Under the pieces are notes generated by a model. It searched no databases. It had not been told where the DNA came from and saw only the letters and a list, made by a program, of their open reading frames with translations. The translations under genes and the position numbers were made by a program. A DNA stretch of 13,564 nucleotides, taken from DATJYV01 sp035499415 (GTDB lineage: Bacteria > Bacteroidota > Ignavibacteria > UBA10030). The stretch spans positions 1 through 13,564 of the forward strand of contig DATJYV010000150.1 of the NCBI GenBank assembly GCA_035499415.1, in the 5' to 3' direction. Of this stretch, positions 1-7,869 are shown piece by piece (position 1 is the stretch's first letter; every line of letters begins with the position of its first letter).

Positions 1-413
1 GAGTCTCTCGAATAGCCCGCAATGCGGCGTGCGTCGGCGCTGAAGAGATTGTACTGCACTTCCCCGGTTTCCGAGAGCGACCGGACTTCGGCCGACTCGA
101 GCGTCCGGATCAAGGTTGCGCTCCGGGGAACCCCGCCGTCGCGAATTGTCAGACTCCGGGAATTATCGATAAGCACAGCGATAAGCGGTTTTTCGTTCGA
201 GTGCGTCACGAGGGAAATAATCGGTTCGCCGAGGAGGATGAATACGATGAGCAAGGATGCGGTCCGGAGACCCATGAGCGTGCGGCGGCGATGAACCGGA
301 ACCGGGGGAAGCGTGACCCGATACGAGAGCCAGGAAAGAGCCGCGGCAACGACGAATGCAAGGACGAGAACGAACGCGGGGAGGGAGACCGCAACGTGAA
401 CGTCGGGAATCAC
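1..413 (-). CDS. Membrane-anchored von Willebrand A domain protein, N-terminal part (truncated by window edge)
   Basis: An open minus-strand frame of 137 codons runs off the window start without a stop. Residues 11-27 and about 46-69 are hydrophobic and read as two membrane helices, separated by a basic, proline-rich loop with an RRR triplet. Just after helix 2, residues 75-88 read KPLIAVLIDNSRSL, which carries the DxSxS metal-binding (MIDAS) motif of vWA domains (D83, S85, S87). This layout, two helices and then vWA, is common in large envelope proteins of the FCB group and fits a partner of the MoxR ATPase encoded two genes upstream. The likely start is a GTG 7 nt after the subtilase stop; no Shine-Dalgarno is visible, and the next in-frame ATG (codon 47) would delete helix 1. 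The product's job is not known, and the C-terminal domains lie outside the window. Confidence 0.72.
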   Translation of the reverse strand, partial: MIPDVHVAVSLPAFVLVLAFVVAAALSWLSYRVTLPPVPVHRRRTLMGLRTASLLIVFILLGEPIISLVTHSNEKPLIAVLIDNSRSLTIRDGGVPRSATLIRTLESAEVRSLSETGEVQYNLFSADARRIAGYSRD

Positions 414-420
414 AGGACCG

Positions 421-2559
421 TCATCGGATGAGGAGCATCTTTCCCGTGAGGATGGAAGATGGAGTTTTCAGACGATAGAAGTAAACACCGGTTGCGGAGG
501 AGATCCTGGAGCCATCCGGCGACCCGTTCCAGGATGCGGAGTTGATTCCCGGCTGGCATCTCCCCGAGTAGAGCGTGGCAATTCGCTGGCCGAGGATATC
601 GAACACCGCAAGTTCGACAATCTCGGCGTGCGGGGCGAAGAACCGGATGGTCGTGCTCGGGTTGAACGGATTCGGGTAATTGTCCATGAGGACGTACGTT
701 TGCGGCGTGACCGGAGTTACTTGATTGACGCCGGTGGGATAGTACTGGAGGATGCTGTCGGGAGTTCTCGCGAGCGAGAACAGACTGTCCGGCGCGTTGT
801 ACGGGCTTCGCCGGGAAGAGCCAAGCTGGTCGCGGGCCGCGAAGTAACCCACGGCCGTTGAATCGATGATGCTCCGCGGAATCTGAACGGCGTACTCGTA
901 GGCGTTCGGCCCGGGGGTGAGCGCGGCGCGCTGATAGGACGGATTTCCCGGCATCCGAAAGTAGAGAGCGATGGAGTCGGCGTTCAGTCCGACATTGGAA
1001 CGTATCCAGGTCGTGACGAGAAAGAAACTGTCCGTGACCGCGACGATGGGAATGTTGCTGAAAATCAACCCCTGGGAGAGCGCGGCGCTCATCGCATCGA
1101 CCATCCCCCATCCATAAAAATTGTTGGGATAGAAGAGAGAGTTCGATGTCCCGTCGTTGATTTGCACGGCGGAGTTCATCAACGCCGCGCGTACCTGCAT
1201 CGGGGTGAGCTCCGGATGGGCAGAAAGAATGAGCGCGGCGGAGCTCGCCGTCAGCGGCGTGGAACACGATGTTCCGTTGACGTACCAGTACTCGTCCGTT
1301 GAACCGCCGTAAGCCCACCAGACATCGACCCCCTGTGCGACGACTTCCGGTTTGATCCGGCCGTCCGACGTCGGGCCGGTGCTGCTGAAGCCGGCGACGG
1401 CGGCATTCGAGTAATCACTCGGGTCTACTTCGAGCGCTCCGACGGAGACGATGCTGTCGGCATCCGCGGGCGTGATGAGCGTTCCCGTGCTGTCGGGGTT
1501 TATGGTCCGGTACCAACCCTCGTTGCCCATCGCGGTGCAAAGCAGCAGGCCCTTGCTCGCGGCGACACGTGCGGCCTTCGACGTCGTCCCCGTTTTCCCA
1601 TCCTTCTGCGGATAGTAGATATTGGGGCGCGTGCTGTCGTCGAAGATGTCGTATCCCAGAGACGAAGAAGCAATATCCGCGCCCAGTTGTTCCATCCACT
1701 CCAACCCCGCGACGTAATTATCCTCCTCCTGGTGGATCTCGACGCTGTCGATCTCCGTCTTGGCGAGGATCATCGACGCGCCGAATGCACCGCCGATGAG
1801 CGTCCCGTTGTCGAAGCCCGCGATCGATGAAAGCGTGCCCGCCCCGTGAATTCCCTGGCCCGCGTATTCACCCGGGGCGAGCGAGGTGTTGTTGTCGTTC
1901 TGCACGAAATCGTGTTCGGCAATGACGTGAATGTTCTTGAGCGCCACGTGCGTCGTATGATTGTCGAATCCGTCATCGAGCATGCCGATGATGATGCCGG
2001 AACCGATGATGCCGATCTTATGCAGGTCGCTGATCCTGATGTCCGCCAATTGTTGCAGTGACGGTCCGTAATCGATGCCCTGTGATGTCTGAGTCTTGGC
2101 GAGGAAGTGCCGGTGGTATTTCGCTCCGGCCGGCAGCGGCAGCCGGCGCTCGTGTACGAGCTGGATGTCCTGCACGGAGGGGATTGCGCGAAGGGCCGGG
2201 AGGCGGGCCTCGTCTGCTTCGACGGAGGCGGCATTGAGCCAGCGCGAGGTTGCATGTATCGTGAAGCCGGCGGCGCGGAGAGCGTTGAGATAATCCTCGG
2301 AGACGGGAAGGTCGTACGAATCGATCAAACGGTCGGAGGGAAGGACCTTGGAGCGTCGCCACATCGAACGTGCGCTGATGCCGAGCGATTGCGGCGAAAG
2401 CGATCGAACATCGACCGACCGCGAACCCTTATCACGGAACACGACCCAGTACCGGCCATTCCCGGTTCGCGCGGTCTGCGAAGCGGCCGGGACGACAAGA
2501 AGAAAAAACGGGAAGATGAGGGTGGCTATCGCTCGGTGTGCGGCGCTGCGCTTGTCCAT
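421..2559 (-). CDS. Secreted S8 (subtilisin-like) serine protease with T9SS type A sorting domain
   Basis: The 712-residue product starts with a signal peptide (residues 1-28, hydrophobic core IATLIFPFFLLVVPAASQT). Residues 35-140 resemble the pro-region of Bacteroidota-type subtilases. The S8 catalytic domain covers about 180-495. The catalytic triad is visible: Asp195 in MLDDGFD, His238 in GIHGAGTLS and Ser431 in GTSCSTPL, with oxyanion Asn346 in AMGNEG. A beta-rich linker (about 500-610) follows, then a C-terminal sorting domain (about 619-712) with NYPNPFNPSTTIRF, FDILGQ and GVYFYRL. The family relationship implies Sec export, then T9SS passage across the outer membrane with removal of the tail. 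The start is supported by an upstream GAGGGAG. The gene lies 34 nt after the MoxR gene and 7 nt before the vWA gene, so co-transcription is likely. Its protein substrate is unknown. Confidence 0.95.
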   Translation of the reverse strand: MDKRSAAHRAIATLIFPFFLLVVPAASQTARTGNGRYWVVFRDKGSRSVDVRSLSPQSLGISARSMWRRSKVLPSDRLIDSYDLPVSEDYLNALRAAGFTIHATSRWLNAASVEADEARLPALRAIPSVQDIQLVHERRLPLPAGAKYHRHFLAKTQTSQGIDYGPSLQQLADIRISDLHKIGIIGSGIIIGMLDDGFDNHTTHVALKNIHVIAEHDFVQNDNNTSLAPGEYAGQGIHGAGTLSSIAGFDNGTLIGGAFGASMILAKTEIDSVEIHQEEDNYVAGLEWMEQLGADIASSSLGYDIFDDSTRPNIYYPQKDGKTGTTSKAARVAASKGLLLCTAMGNEGWYRTINPDSTGTLITPADADSIVSVGALEVDPSDYSNAAVAGFSSTGPTSDGRIKPEVVAQGVDVWWAYGGSTDEYWYVNGTSCSTPLTASSAALILSAHPELTPMQVRAALMNSAVQINDGTSNSLFYPNNFYGWGMVDAMSAALSQGLIFSNIPIVAVTDSFFLVTTWIRSNVGLNADSIALYFRMPGNPSYQRAALTPGPNAYEYAVQIPRSIIDSTAVGYFAARDQLGSSRRSPYNAPDSLFSLARTPDSILQYYPTGVNQVTPVTPQTYVLMDNYPNPFNPSTTIRFFAPHAEIVELAVFDILGQRIATLYSGRCQPGINSASWNGSPDGSRISSATGVYFYRLKTPSSILTGKMLLIR

Positions 2560-2593
2560 GCTCCCTCGTTCAAATCAACGTCACATGCGGACG

Positions 2594-3574
2594 TCAGTCG
2601 GCGTTCTGCAGTAACTTTTCGACGATCTGGAGGGCAGAAACTCCCTCCGCCTCTGCGTTGAAACTCGTGACGATGCGATGGCGAAGAACCGGTGCGACGA
2701 TGGCCCGGACGTCATTCATGTCGGGCGTGTGGCGACCCTGGAGAATCGCGCGCGTCTTTGCGCCGAGGATCAGGCACTGAGAAGCCCGGGGACCCGCTCC
2801 CCAACGAATCCAGTTCTTGATGTACCCCGGTGCGGACGGCGCTTGTGGCCGTGTTCGGTTCACCAGCTCGACGGCGAACTGGACGACATTGTCGGCGACC
2901 GGCACGCGCCGGACCAAATCCTGGAATTCAATCAACTGGGCGGCGTTCATGACCCGTCGCACTTCCGGTTTGAACATGCTGGTCGTTGCCTGCACGATCC
3001 GAACCTCCTCCGCAGGGGAAGGATAGTCGAGCCAGAGGTTGAACATGAACCGGTCGAGCTGGGCTTCGGGGAGCGGATATGTCCCCTCCTGCTCGATCGG
3101 GTTCTGAGTCGCAAGGACAAAAAAGGGCTCGGCAAGCTTGTGCATCTCCCCCGCCGCGGTGACGTGATGCTCCTGCATCGCCTCCAGCAGTGCCGCCTGT
3201 GTTTTTGGGGGCGTCCGGTTGATTTCGTCCGCAAGGATGATGTTTGCAAAGATAGGCCCGTGGACGAACTTGAACGATTTCGCACGGGTCGAGACATTCT
3301 CTTCGATAATCTCGGTCCCGGTGATGTCTGCGGGCATGAGGTCGGGGGTGAACTGGATGCGGCTGAACTTCAGGTCGAGCGATTCCGCAAGCGTTTTGAT
3401 GAGCAGCGTCTTCGCGAGACCCGGGACACCGACCAGGAGGCAGTGCCCCTGCGAAAGCAGGGCGATGAGCAGATGCTCGATGATCGCCGTTTGCCCGACG
3501 ATCACCTTTGCAATCTCTCCGCACAGTTCCTTATACACGCGGGCGAGCTCGCGGACCGAATCGACGTCAGTCAT
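2594..3574 (-). CDS. moxR: MoxR-family AAA+ ATPase
   Basis: The product is 326 residues, normal for MoxR. Counting from the chosen ATG, Walker A is GVPGLAKT (49-56), Walker B IILADE (112-117), sensor 1 ATQNP (155-159), the arginine-finger region LDRF ends near residue 176, and the WGAGPR motif with R263 lies in the lid. MoxR ATPases are cytoplasmic chaperone-like motors that usually act with vWA-domain partners to assemble or activate envelope proteins. Here a vWA membrane protein is encoded two genes downstream. An upstream in-frame TTG (3586) would add four residues, but GAGAGAG lies between it and the ATG at 3574 and suits the ATG as a ribosome binding site. The gene follows the SurA-like gene by 42 nt, with no terminator seen. 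A DUF58 gene, a frequent neighbour, is not adjacent. Confidence 0.93.
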   Translation of the reverse strand: MTDVDSVRELARVYKELCGEIAKVIVGQTAIIEHLLIALLSQGHCLLVGVPGLAKTLLIKTLAESLDLKFSRIQFTPDLMPADITGTEIIEENVSTRAKSFKFVHGPIFANIILADEINRTPPKTQAALLEAMQEHHVTAAGEMHKLAEPFFVLATQNPIEQEGTYPLPEAQLDRFMFNLWLDYPSPAEEVRIVQATTSMFKPEVRRVMNAAQLIEFQDLVRRVPVADNVVQFAVELVNRTRPQAPSAPGYIKNWIRWGAGPRASQCLILGAKTRAILQGRHTPDMNDVRAIVAPVLRHRIVTSFNAEAEGVSALQIVEKLLQNAD

Positions 3575-3616
3575 GTTCTCTCTCAAGTTTCGGTGACGGG
3601 GAAGGACGGACGGTTC

Positions 3617-4897
3617 TTACCCTCCTGGAAATGTTAGCTCGTGGCAGTAGATCGTCTTCTTCAACTCCTGGATCCACTCGCTGTTTTCCTTGTTCTTCTT
3701 TACGTAGAGGGCGAGCTGCTCGAGACGCTTGAAGTCGCCGTCCAGACTGATGGGATGAGCCGGCGTCCGCTTGCGGACGAGGACGATCTGGAAGCCGTAC
3801 GAAGTACCGATCGAAACGCGCGTCGGCGCGCTGATATCGCCCGTCCCGACGTCGTGAAGCGTCGCCGCAAATGCCGGCGTCAGCTGTTCCGATGTCACCG
3901 TCCCCAGGTCGCCCCCCAACGCCTTCGTGTCTTCATCCTCCGAATATTTCTTTGCGAGTTCTGCGAACGACTCTCCGTGCAGGGCGCGCGCCCGCAATGC
4001 CCGGAGCGTGTCAACGGCGGCGGAATCGCTCCGCGGACCTTTCTCGATCCGCATGAGGATGTGCCGCGCATGGACGGATTCACCCCGCCGCGCGAGCAGC
4101 TGCACGATATGAAAGCCGAACTGCGTCTTGATCACCGGAGAGATTTCCCCCTCCTTCATGCCGAAGACGGCTTCTTCAAACTCGTGTACGTAATCGCCCC
4201 GCTTTGCCCAGCCCAGGTCGCCGCCGCTTGAGGCCGTTGCGTCGATGGAGTATCTCTTGGCAAACGCCGCAAAATCCCCCCCTCCGACAATGCTGTCACG
4301 AATCGCCTCCATCGTCTTCCGCGTCTGGGCCTCGACGAGCGAGTCCGGCTTGGGGACGATGAAGATCTGGCTGAGCTCGAATTCCTCCGGCACCTGCGGC
4401 AGGCTGTCCTTGTACGTCTGGTAGAATTCCTCCACTTCGCGCCGGGTGACGGTGACGTTGGCTTCACGGTTCTGCCGAACGCGCTGCACAAGGAGCTGCT
4501 TTTTCATCTCCTCCCGAAATTCCCGCCGGATGCGGCTGATCGGTTTCCCGTACGTCTGCTCGACGCGCTGTTCGGAGCCCAGCTGCCGGACAAGGTTTTG
4601 AATCTGCTGGTCGAGCGTCCGCGTGACCTCTTCATCGGAAACCTGCACGCTGTCGAGGATGGCCTGAGCGAGGATGAGCTTCTCTGTCACGAGGGCGTCC
4701 AGGACCTGCTGGCGCAGCTCGGGTTTTGTGGGGTCGAGACGATTCTGAATTGCGAAGAAGTTCACGCGATCCTGAAGCTCGCTTTCGGTAATGATCTCTT
4801 TGTCGACAACGGCGACGATGCGGTCGACAAGGGTCTGCGCGTAACCGGCGCCGGATGTAGCGATCAGACAGGTGAAGCCGAGGATGAATTTCCGCAT
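3617..4897 (-). CDS. surA: SurA-like periplasmic chaperone / peptidyl-prolyl isomerase with two parvulin domains
   Basis: The 426-residue product has the SurA layout and nearly the length of E. coli SurA. It has a signal peptide (1-20, cleavage likely after GAGYA), a SurA N-terminal chaperone domain (about 21-165) and two parvulin domains (about 173-268 and 276-376). The first parvulin domain shows GGDLGW (225-230) and QFGFHIVQL (259-267). The second shows ARHIL (277-281), GGDLG (328-332) and SYGFQIVLV (366-374). In the family, SurA escorts unfolded outer-membrane proteins through the periplasm. The ATG lies 15 nt after the previous stop with no visible Shine-Dalgarno. It is third in a run of three parvulin-related genes. 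Whether the substrates are beta-barrels, T9SS components or both cannot be told from sequence. Confidence 0.9.
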   Translation of the reverse strand: MRKFILGFTCLIATSGAGYAQTLVDRIVAVVDKEIITESELQDRVNFFAIQNRLDPTKPELRQQVLDALVTEKLILAQAILDSVQVSDEEVTRTLDQQIQNLVRQLGSEQRVEQTYGKPISRIRREFREEMKKQLLVQRVRQNREANVTVTRREVEEFYQTYKDSLPQVPEEFELSQIFIVPKPDSLVEAQTRKTMEAIRDSIVGGGDFAAFAKRYSIDATASSGGDLGWAKRGDYVHEFEEAVFGMKEGEISPVIKTQFGFHIVQLLARRGESVHARHILMRIEKGPRSDSAAVDTLRALRARALHGESFAELAKKYSEDEDTKALGGDLGTVTSEQLTPAFAATLHDVGTGDISAPTRVSIGTSYGFQIVLVRKRTPAHPISLDGDFKRLEQLALYVKKNKENSEWIQELKKTIYCHELTFPGG

Positions 4898-4912
4898 ACG
4901 TTGAGGGTTTGC

Positions 4913-5749
4913 TTATTCTCCGGATTTCAGGGCGGAGGAGTCTCCTGCGCTGATGAGTACTTCAACAGCATGCCGGGCGCGAAGGTTCTCCACCAGGGCG
5001 TTGTAAAGCTTTCGACGACGCTCGACCGTAAGTCGTCCCCGGATCTCCCGTTCGACATATCCCAGGTCTGCAGGTTGACCCTGGCGCTCGAATTTCCACA
5101 CAATCAAAACGCAATACCCCGAGCTCGTGTTGACGGGAAACGAGGGCTCGCGCGGACTGGCGTTCGAAGCCACGCGCCAGAGTTCGACAGGGACAAGGGA
5201 GGCCTGAGTTTCATAGACCGAGTCGATGCGGCTCAGGAGTGCCGAAGATCCGGAGAGGGCCGAAACGGCGGTGCTCCAGGGCGTTCCCTTCAGGACGGAA
5301 TTCCGGAACGCGGTTGCGGCGTCGCGCTCGTGGAAGGCGACGTACGAAACAAGGGCGACATCCTGGACGAGGACGAACTCGCGCTTATGCGATTCAAAAT
5401 AGTTGGTCACCTCCGAATCCGCGCTCTGCGCCGAGGCATCGTTGTAAATCTCTTTTTCCAGGAGCGCGTTGATGGCAAGCTGGCGGCGAATTTCTGCCAT
5501 CCGCTCGTTCAGCTCCGGCGTCTGGTCCATCCCGCGGCGCACCGCTTCGCGATACAGCAGCTCATCGGTGAGCCAGCGCTGGATAAACTGCTGGAGTTGC
5601 GCCTCGGAAACTCCACGGGTGGTATCGAACTGAGTCCGGATGTCTTCAAGCGTCAGCGTCTGGTCGTCGATCCGCGCAACGGCGGTCTTCAGCTTCTCCC
5701 GCTGACACGACATCGTCACCAGGAGTAAGACGGCGACGACGTACCTCAC
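4913..5749 (-). CDS. SurA-N-like lipoprotein with degenerate parvulin region
   Basis: The frame opens further upstream, but the likely start is the GTG at 5749, whose GTGA overlaps the TGA of the preceding gene. It begins a short lipoprotein signal (VRYVVAVLLLVTMSC, acceptor Cys15), giving 278 residues. An ATG further upstream would bury that signal inside the neighbouring gene. The -3 position of the lipobox is Thr rather than the usual Leu, so lipidation is likely but not certain. Residues 24-125 resemble the SurA N-terminal domain (VARIDDQTLTLEDIRTQF; then FIQRWLTDELLYREAVRRG). Residues about 126-221 occupy the parvulin position but lack the GGDLG and FGYHI signatures of the neighbours. 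It may therefore be a chaperone without isomerase activity. Stop-start overlap predicts translational coupling to the larger parvulin lipoprotein. Confidence 0.82.
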   Translation of the reverse strand: MRYVVAVLLLVTMSCQREKLKTAVARIDDQTLTLEDIRTQFDTTRGVSEAQLQQFIQRWLTDELLYREAVRRGMDQTPELNERMAEIRRQLAINALLEKEIYNDASAQSADSEVTNYFESHKREFVLVQDVALVSYVAFHERDAATAFRNSVLKGTPWSTAVSALSGSSALLSRIDSVYETQASLVPVELWRVASNASPREPSFPVNTSSGYCVLIVWKFERQGQPADLGYVEREIRGRLTVERRRKLYNALVENLRARHAVEVLISAGDSSALKSGE

Positions 5750-7737
5750 GGGCGCTTGTTCCGAAACGCTTCGGACAGCACGTCGGGAAAGATGACCACG
5801 GGGTACTGCCGCCGCAAATCGTCGAGCCACTGCGACTCACGCACTTTTGCCGCTTCTTCCTGGTAACTCCCGGTGAGCTCGGGAATGGCTTCTGCAAATG
5901 TTTTCGCGCGCGCCGAATCAAGTGCAAGGGTCTTGATCACCGACCAGCCCGATTGATATTTGAACGGCGCCGTGACGCTGTCAATCCGCATATTCCACGC
6001 CTTGCCGTACAGCTCGTTCGTCGTGGTCGGCTGCAAGCCCCAGATTCCGGATTTTTCCCGGTATCCCTCGCGCATGGTGTGGTCGTGCGCCAGCTTCACG
6101 AAATCCCCTCCGTTCCGGACCATCCGGTACACCGCCTGAATCGCCGAGTCGGACAGCATGTAAATCTCGGCAAAGCTCGCACGGTTGGGCCAGCGGTAGC
6201 GTGCTTTTGTGCTGTCGTAGTGGATATGAAGAAGCGAGTCGTTCACCACGAGCTTGCGCCAGATGTCATCCTGCTCCACGCGGTACAGAAGAATCCCCTC
6301 CTCGTATTCCTTCATCAGCGCGGCAAATGCGGAGTCCCGGGACGGGGCCCGGCGCGCGTGCTCCTCCAGCACCTGCATTTCGGCGAGGCGGTCCGCAATC
6401 TTTTCGACTCCGCCCGGCGTGAGGCGGATGGCGCTGAAATCAGCCGAGCCGTTTACACGAACGGCAAAATCCCTCACCGTAAAAGGAGAATCCCCGCAGG
6501 AGAAAATGATCGAGGCGCGAAGCGCATGCGTGAGCGGCGCATCCCAGCCGGAATCGGCAACGGTCTTCGTGGTGTCAAATGCGTGCGAGAGCCGGGACAA
6601 TGTCGCCGTGTCGACTGTCAGATGGTACTGCCTCTTGAGGCGCTCCAGAAAATCTGCGTAGTCACGCTGATACCGCTGCTGTTGGTACGTCGTCTTGATG
6701 TCTTTCTCAACCTCGGCGAACGGAGGGATGGGCTTCCGGGCGGTCACTTTGAAGATATCGTATCCGAAACTCAGACGCATCGGCGGCGTGACCGAATCCA
6801 ACGGGCTCTCATACAGCGGAATCGCAATCTCCAAAGGCAACCTGCTTCTGTCGAAGAATCCGATATCGCCGTCGCGCATCGCGCTTTGCGGGTCATCCGA
6901 ATAATTGTGTACCGCCGCGGCGAACGTCATGCCGCTCTGAATCCGGCGATAGACAGCCCACGCGCTGTCACGGACGGCGGCTGAGTCGCGCATCCCGGAC
7001 CCGAATCTCTTCACGAGGTGACTGATTCTGATCGACCCGGGGTTCGGATGACGGTCGACAACCATGATAATATGATACCCGAATTGCGTCCGGACGGGGA
7101 CCTTGGTGTGCTCCCCCTTCCGGAGACTGTAGGCCGCGTCTTCGAACTCGGGAACCATCCGGCCGGTCGTGAAATAGCCGAGGTCGCCGCCGTTCGTCTG
7201 GGCGGTAGGGTCTTCGGAATACATGACCGCGAGCGAATCGAATGGCTTGGTTCCGACAAGGGCGATGATGTTCATCGCCTTGCGATAGGCGGCAAGGGTG
7301 TCGGCGGGCGCTGCGTCGCGGGCAACCCTGACGAGGATATGCCTCGCCCGGATCTCTTCGAGCTTCCGGTCATACAGCATCCTGACTCCCGGTTCGATGA
7401 GTTCCTTTTCGATCACGTACGACTGTGCGACGGAGGCCCTGTAACTCTCGATTTCATTCACAATGGCGGTATCGTGCGCAAGGTCGCGCGCCTGCGCCTC
7501 CAGGAGCTTGAGCCGGAATTTCACGAGCAGATCAAGGAATCGTTTCCGGTCATCCGGTGTCGAGGTCGCTCCGGCATCCCATCCGCCGTTGTTCTTCGCG
7601 TAGGCATCTTCGAAATCCGTCAGGGAGATTTTATCCTGCCCCACCGTTGCCACGATCCTCGAAGTGCTTCCGCACCCCGACAGGAGACCGAACGCCAGAA
7701 ATGCCGACAGGACCTGGATTTTTTTTCGCATCGTCAT
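5746..7737 (-). CDS. Multi-domain parvulin-type peptidyl-prolyl isomerase lipoprotein
   Basis: The product is 663 residues, longer than SurA. It begins with a lipoprotein signal (AFGLLSGC, acceptor Cys22). A SurA-N-like part (about 28-125) is followed by parvulin domain 1 (about 130-229; ARHILV, GGDLGYF, QFGYHIIMV) and parvulin domain 2 (about 236-334; RISHLVKRF, DGDIGFF, FGYDIFKV). Later, about 515-604 looks like a third, decayed parvulin unit (RASFAEIYML, SGIWGL, QSGWSVIKTL). It should sit in the periplasm on a lipid anchor and assist protein folding. This is the first gene of its unit: an intrinsic terminator and an A/T-rich spacer lie just upstream. The ATG at 7737 has a second ATG two codons later (7731), giving MRKK; neither has a clear ribosome binding site, so the start may be off by two residues. 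Confidence 0.9.
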   Translation of the reverse strand: MTMRKKIQVLSAFLAFGLLSGCGSTSRIVATVGQDKISLTDFEDAYAKNNGGWDAGATSTPDDRKRFLDLLVKFRLKLLEAQARDLAHDTAIVNEIESYRASVAQSYVIEKELIEPGVRMLYDRKLEEIRARHILVRVARDAAPADTLAAYRKAMNIIALVGTKPFDSLAVMYSEDPTAQTNGGDLGYFTTGRMVPEFEDAAYSLRKGEHTKVPVRTQFGYHIIMVVDRHPNPGSIRISHLVKRFGSGMRDSAAVRDSAWAVYRRIQSGMTFAAAVHNYSDDPQSAMRDGDIGFFDRSRLPLEIAIPLYESPLDSVTPPMRLSFGYDIFKVTARKPIPPFAEVEKDIKTTYQQQRYQRDYADFLERLKRQYHLTVDTATLSRLSHAFDTTKTVADSGWDAPLTHALRASIIFSCGDSPFTVRDFAVRVNGSADFSAIRLTPGGVEKIADRLAEMQVLEEHARRAPSRDSAFAALMKEYEEGILLYRVEQDDIWRKLVVNDSLLHIHYDSTKARYRWPNRASFAEIYMLSDSAIQAVYRMVRNGGDFVKLAHDHTMREGYREKSGIWGLQPTTTNELYGKAWNMRIDSVTAPFKYQSGWSVIKTLALDSARAKTFAEAIPELTGSYQEEAAKVRESQWLDDLRRQYPVVIFPDVLSEAFRNKRP

Positions 7738-7764
7738 TTTATCATCAGATGTTGTCGTTAAAAA

Positions 7765-7793
7765 AAAGTAACCAAAAAAGGGGCCGCAATCAA
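7765..7793 (-). promoter_or_regulatory. Possible promoter for the parvulin-MoxR-subtilase unit
   Basis: On the minus strand TTGATT (7793-7788) is followed after 17 nt by TACTTT (7770-7765), about 28 nt before the ATG at 7737. The -10 match to sigma70 is poor (3 of 6). The following T-run also resembles the TAnnTTTG type of -7 box seen in Bacteroidota. A promoter is expected here because a terminator precedes it, but the exact boxes are uncertain. Confidence 0.35.
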
Positions 7794-7810
7794 CGAAAAC
7801 AACTCTGCCG

Positions 7811-7842
7811 GCAAAACAAAAGCCCTTCGGAACGAAGGGCTT
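7811..7842 (-). terminator. Intrinsic terminator of the ABC exporter unit
   Basis: Positions 7820-7829 and 7833-7842 are perfectly complementary, giving a 10-bp stem (AAGCCCTTCG / CGAAGGGCTT) with a 3-nt loop. Read on the minus strand it is followed by TTGTTTT, a U-rich tail. It begins 27 nt after the DUF4340 stop. The plus-strand side lacks a comparable T-run, so it acts for minus-strand transcripts. Confidence 0.88.
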
Positions 7843-7869
7843 CGGCGAGAATTTTCGGTTTTGTACCCG

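Noticed and set aside
410..1318. 302-codon minus-strand frame inside the subtilase gene
   Set aside because: It overlaps the catalytic and sorting domains of the subtilase in another frame and its translation shows no recognisable domain.
3575..3586. TTG start for MoxR
   Set aside because: The ATG at 3574 has a suitable purine-rich site immediately upstream, which would be inside the coding region if the TTG were used.
5750..5830. 27-codon upstream extension of the small SurA-N-like lipoprotein
   Set aside because: It would run back into the preceding gene and hide the lipoprotein signal; the GTG at 5749 places the signal at the N-terminus and gives a stop-start overlap.
5953..6984. 343-codon plus-strand frame opposite the large parvulin gene
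   Set aside because: It is antisense to a gene with clear domains, and its Arg-rich translation looks like a codon-bias shadow.
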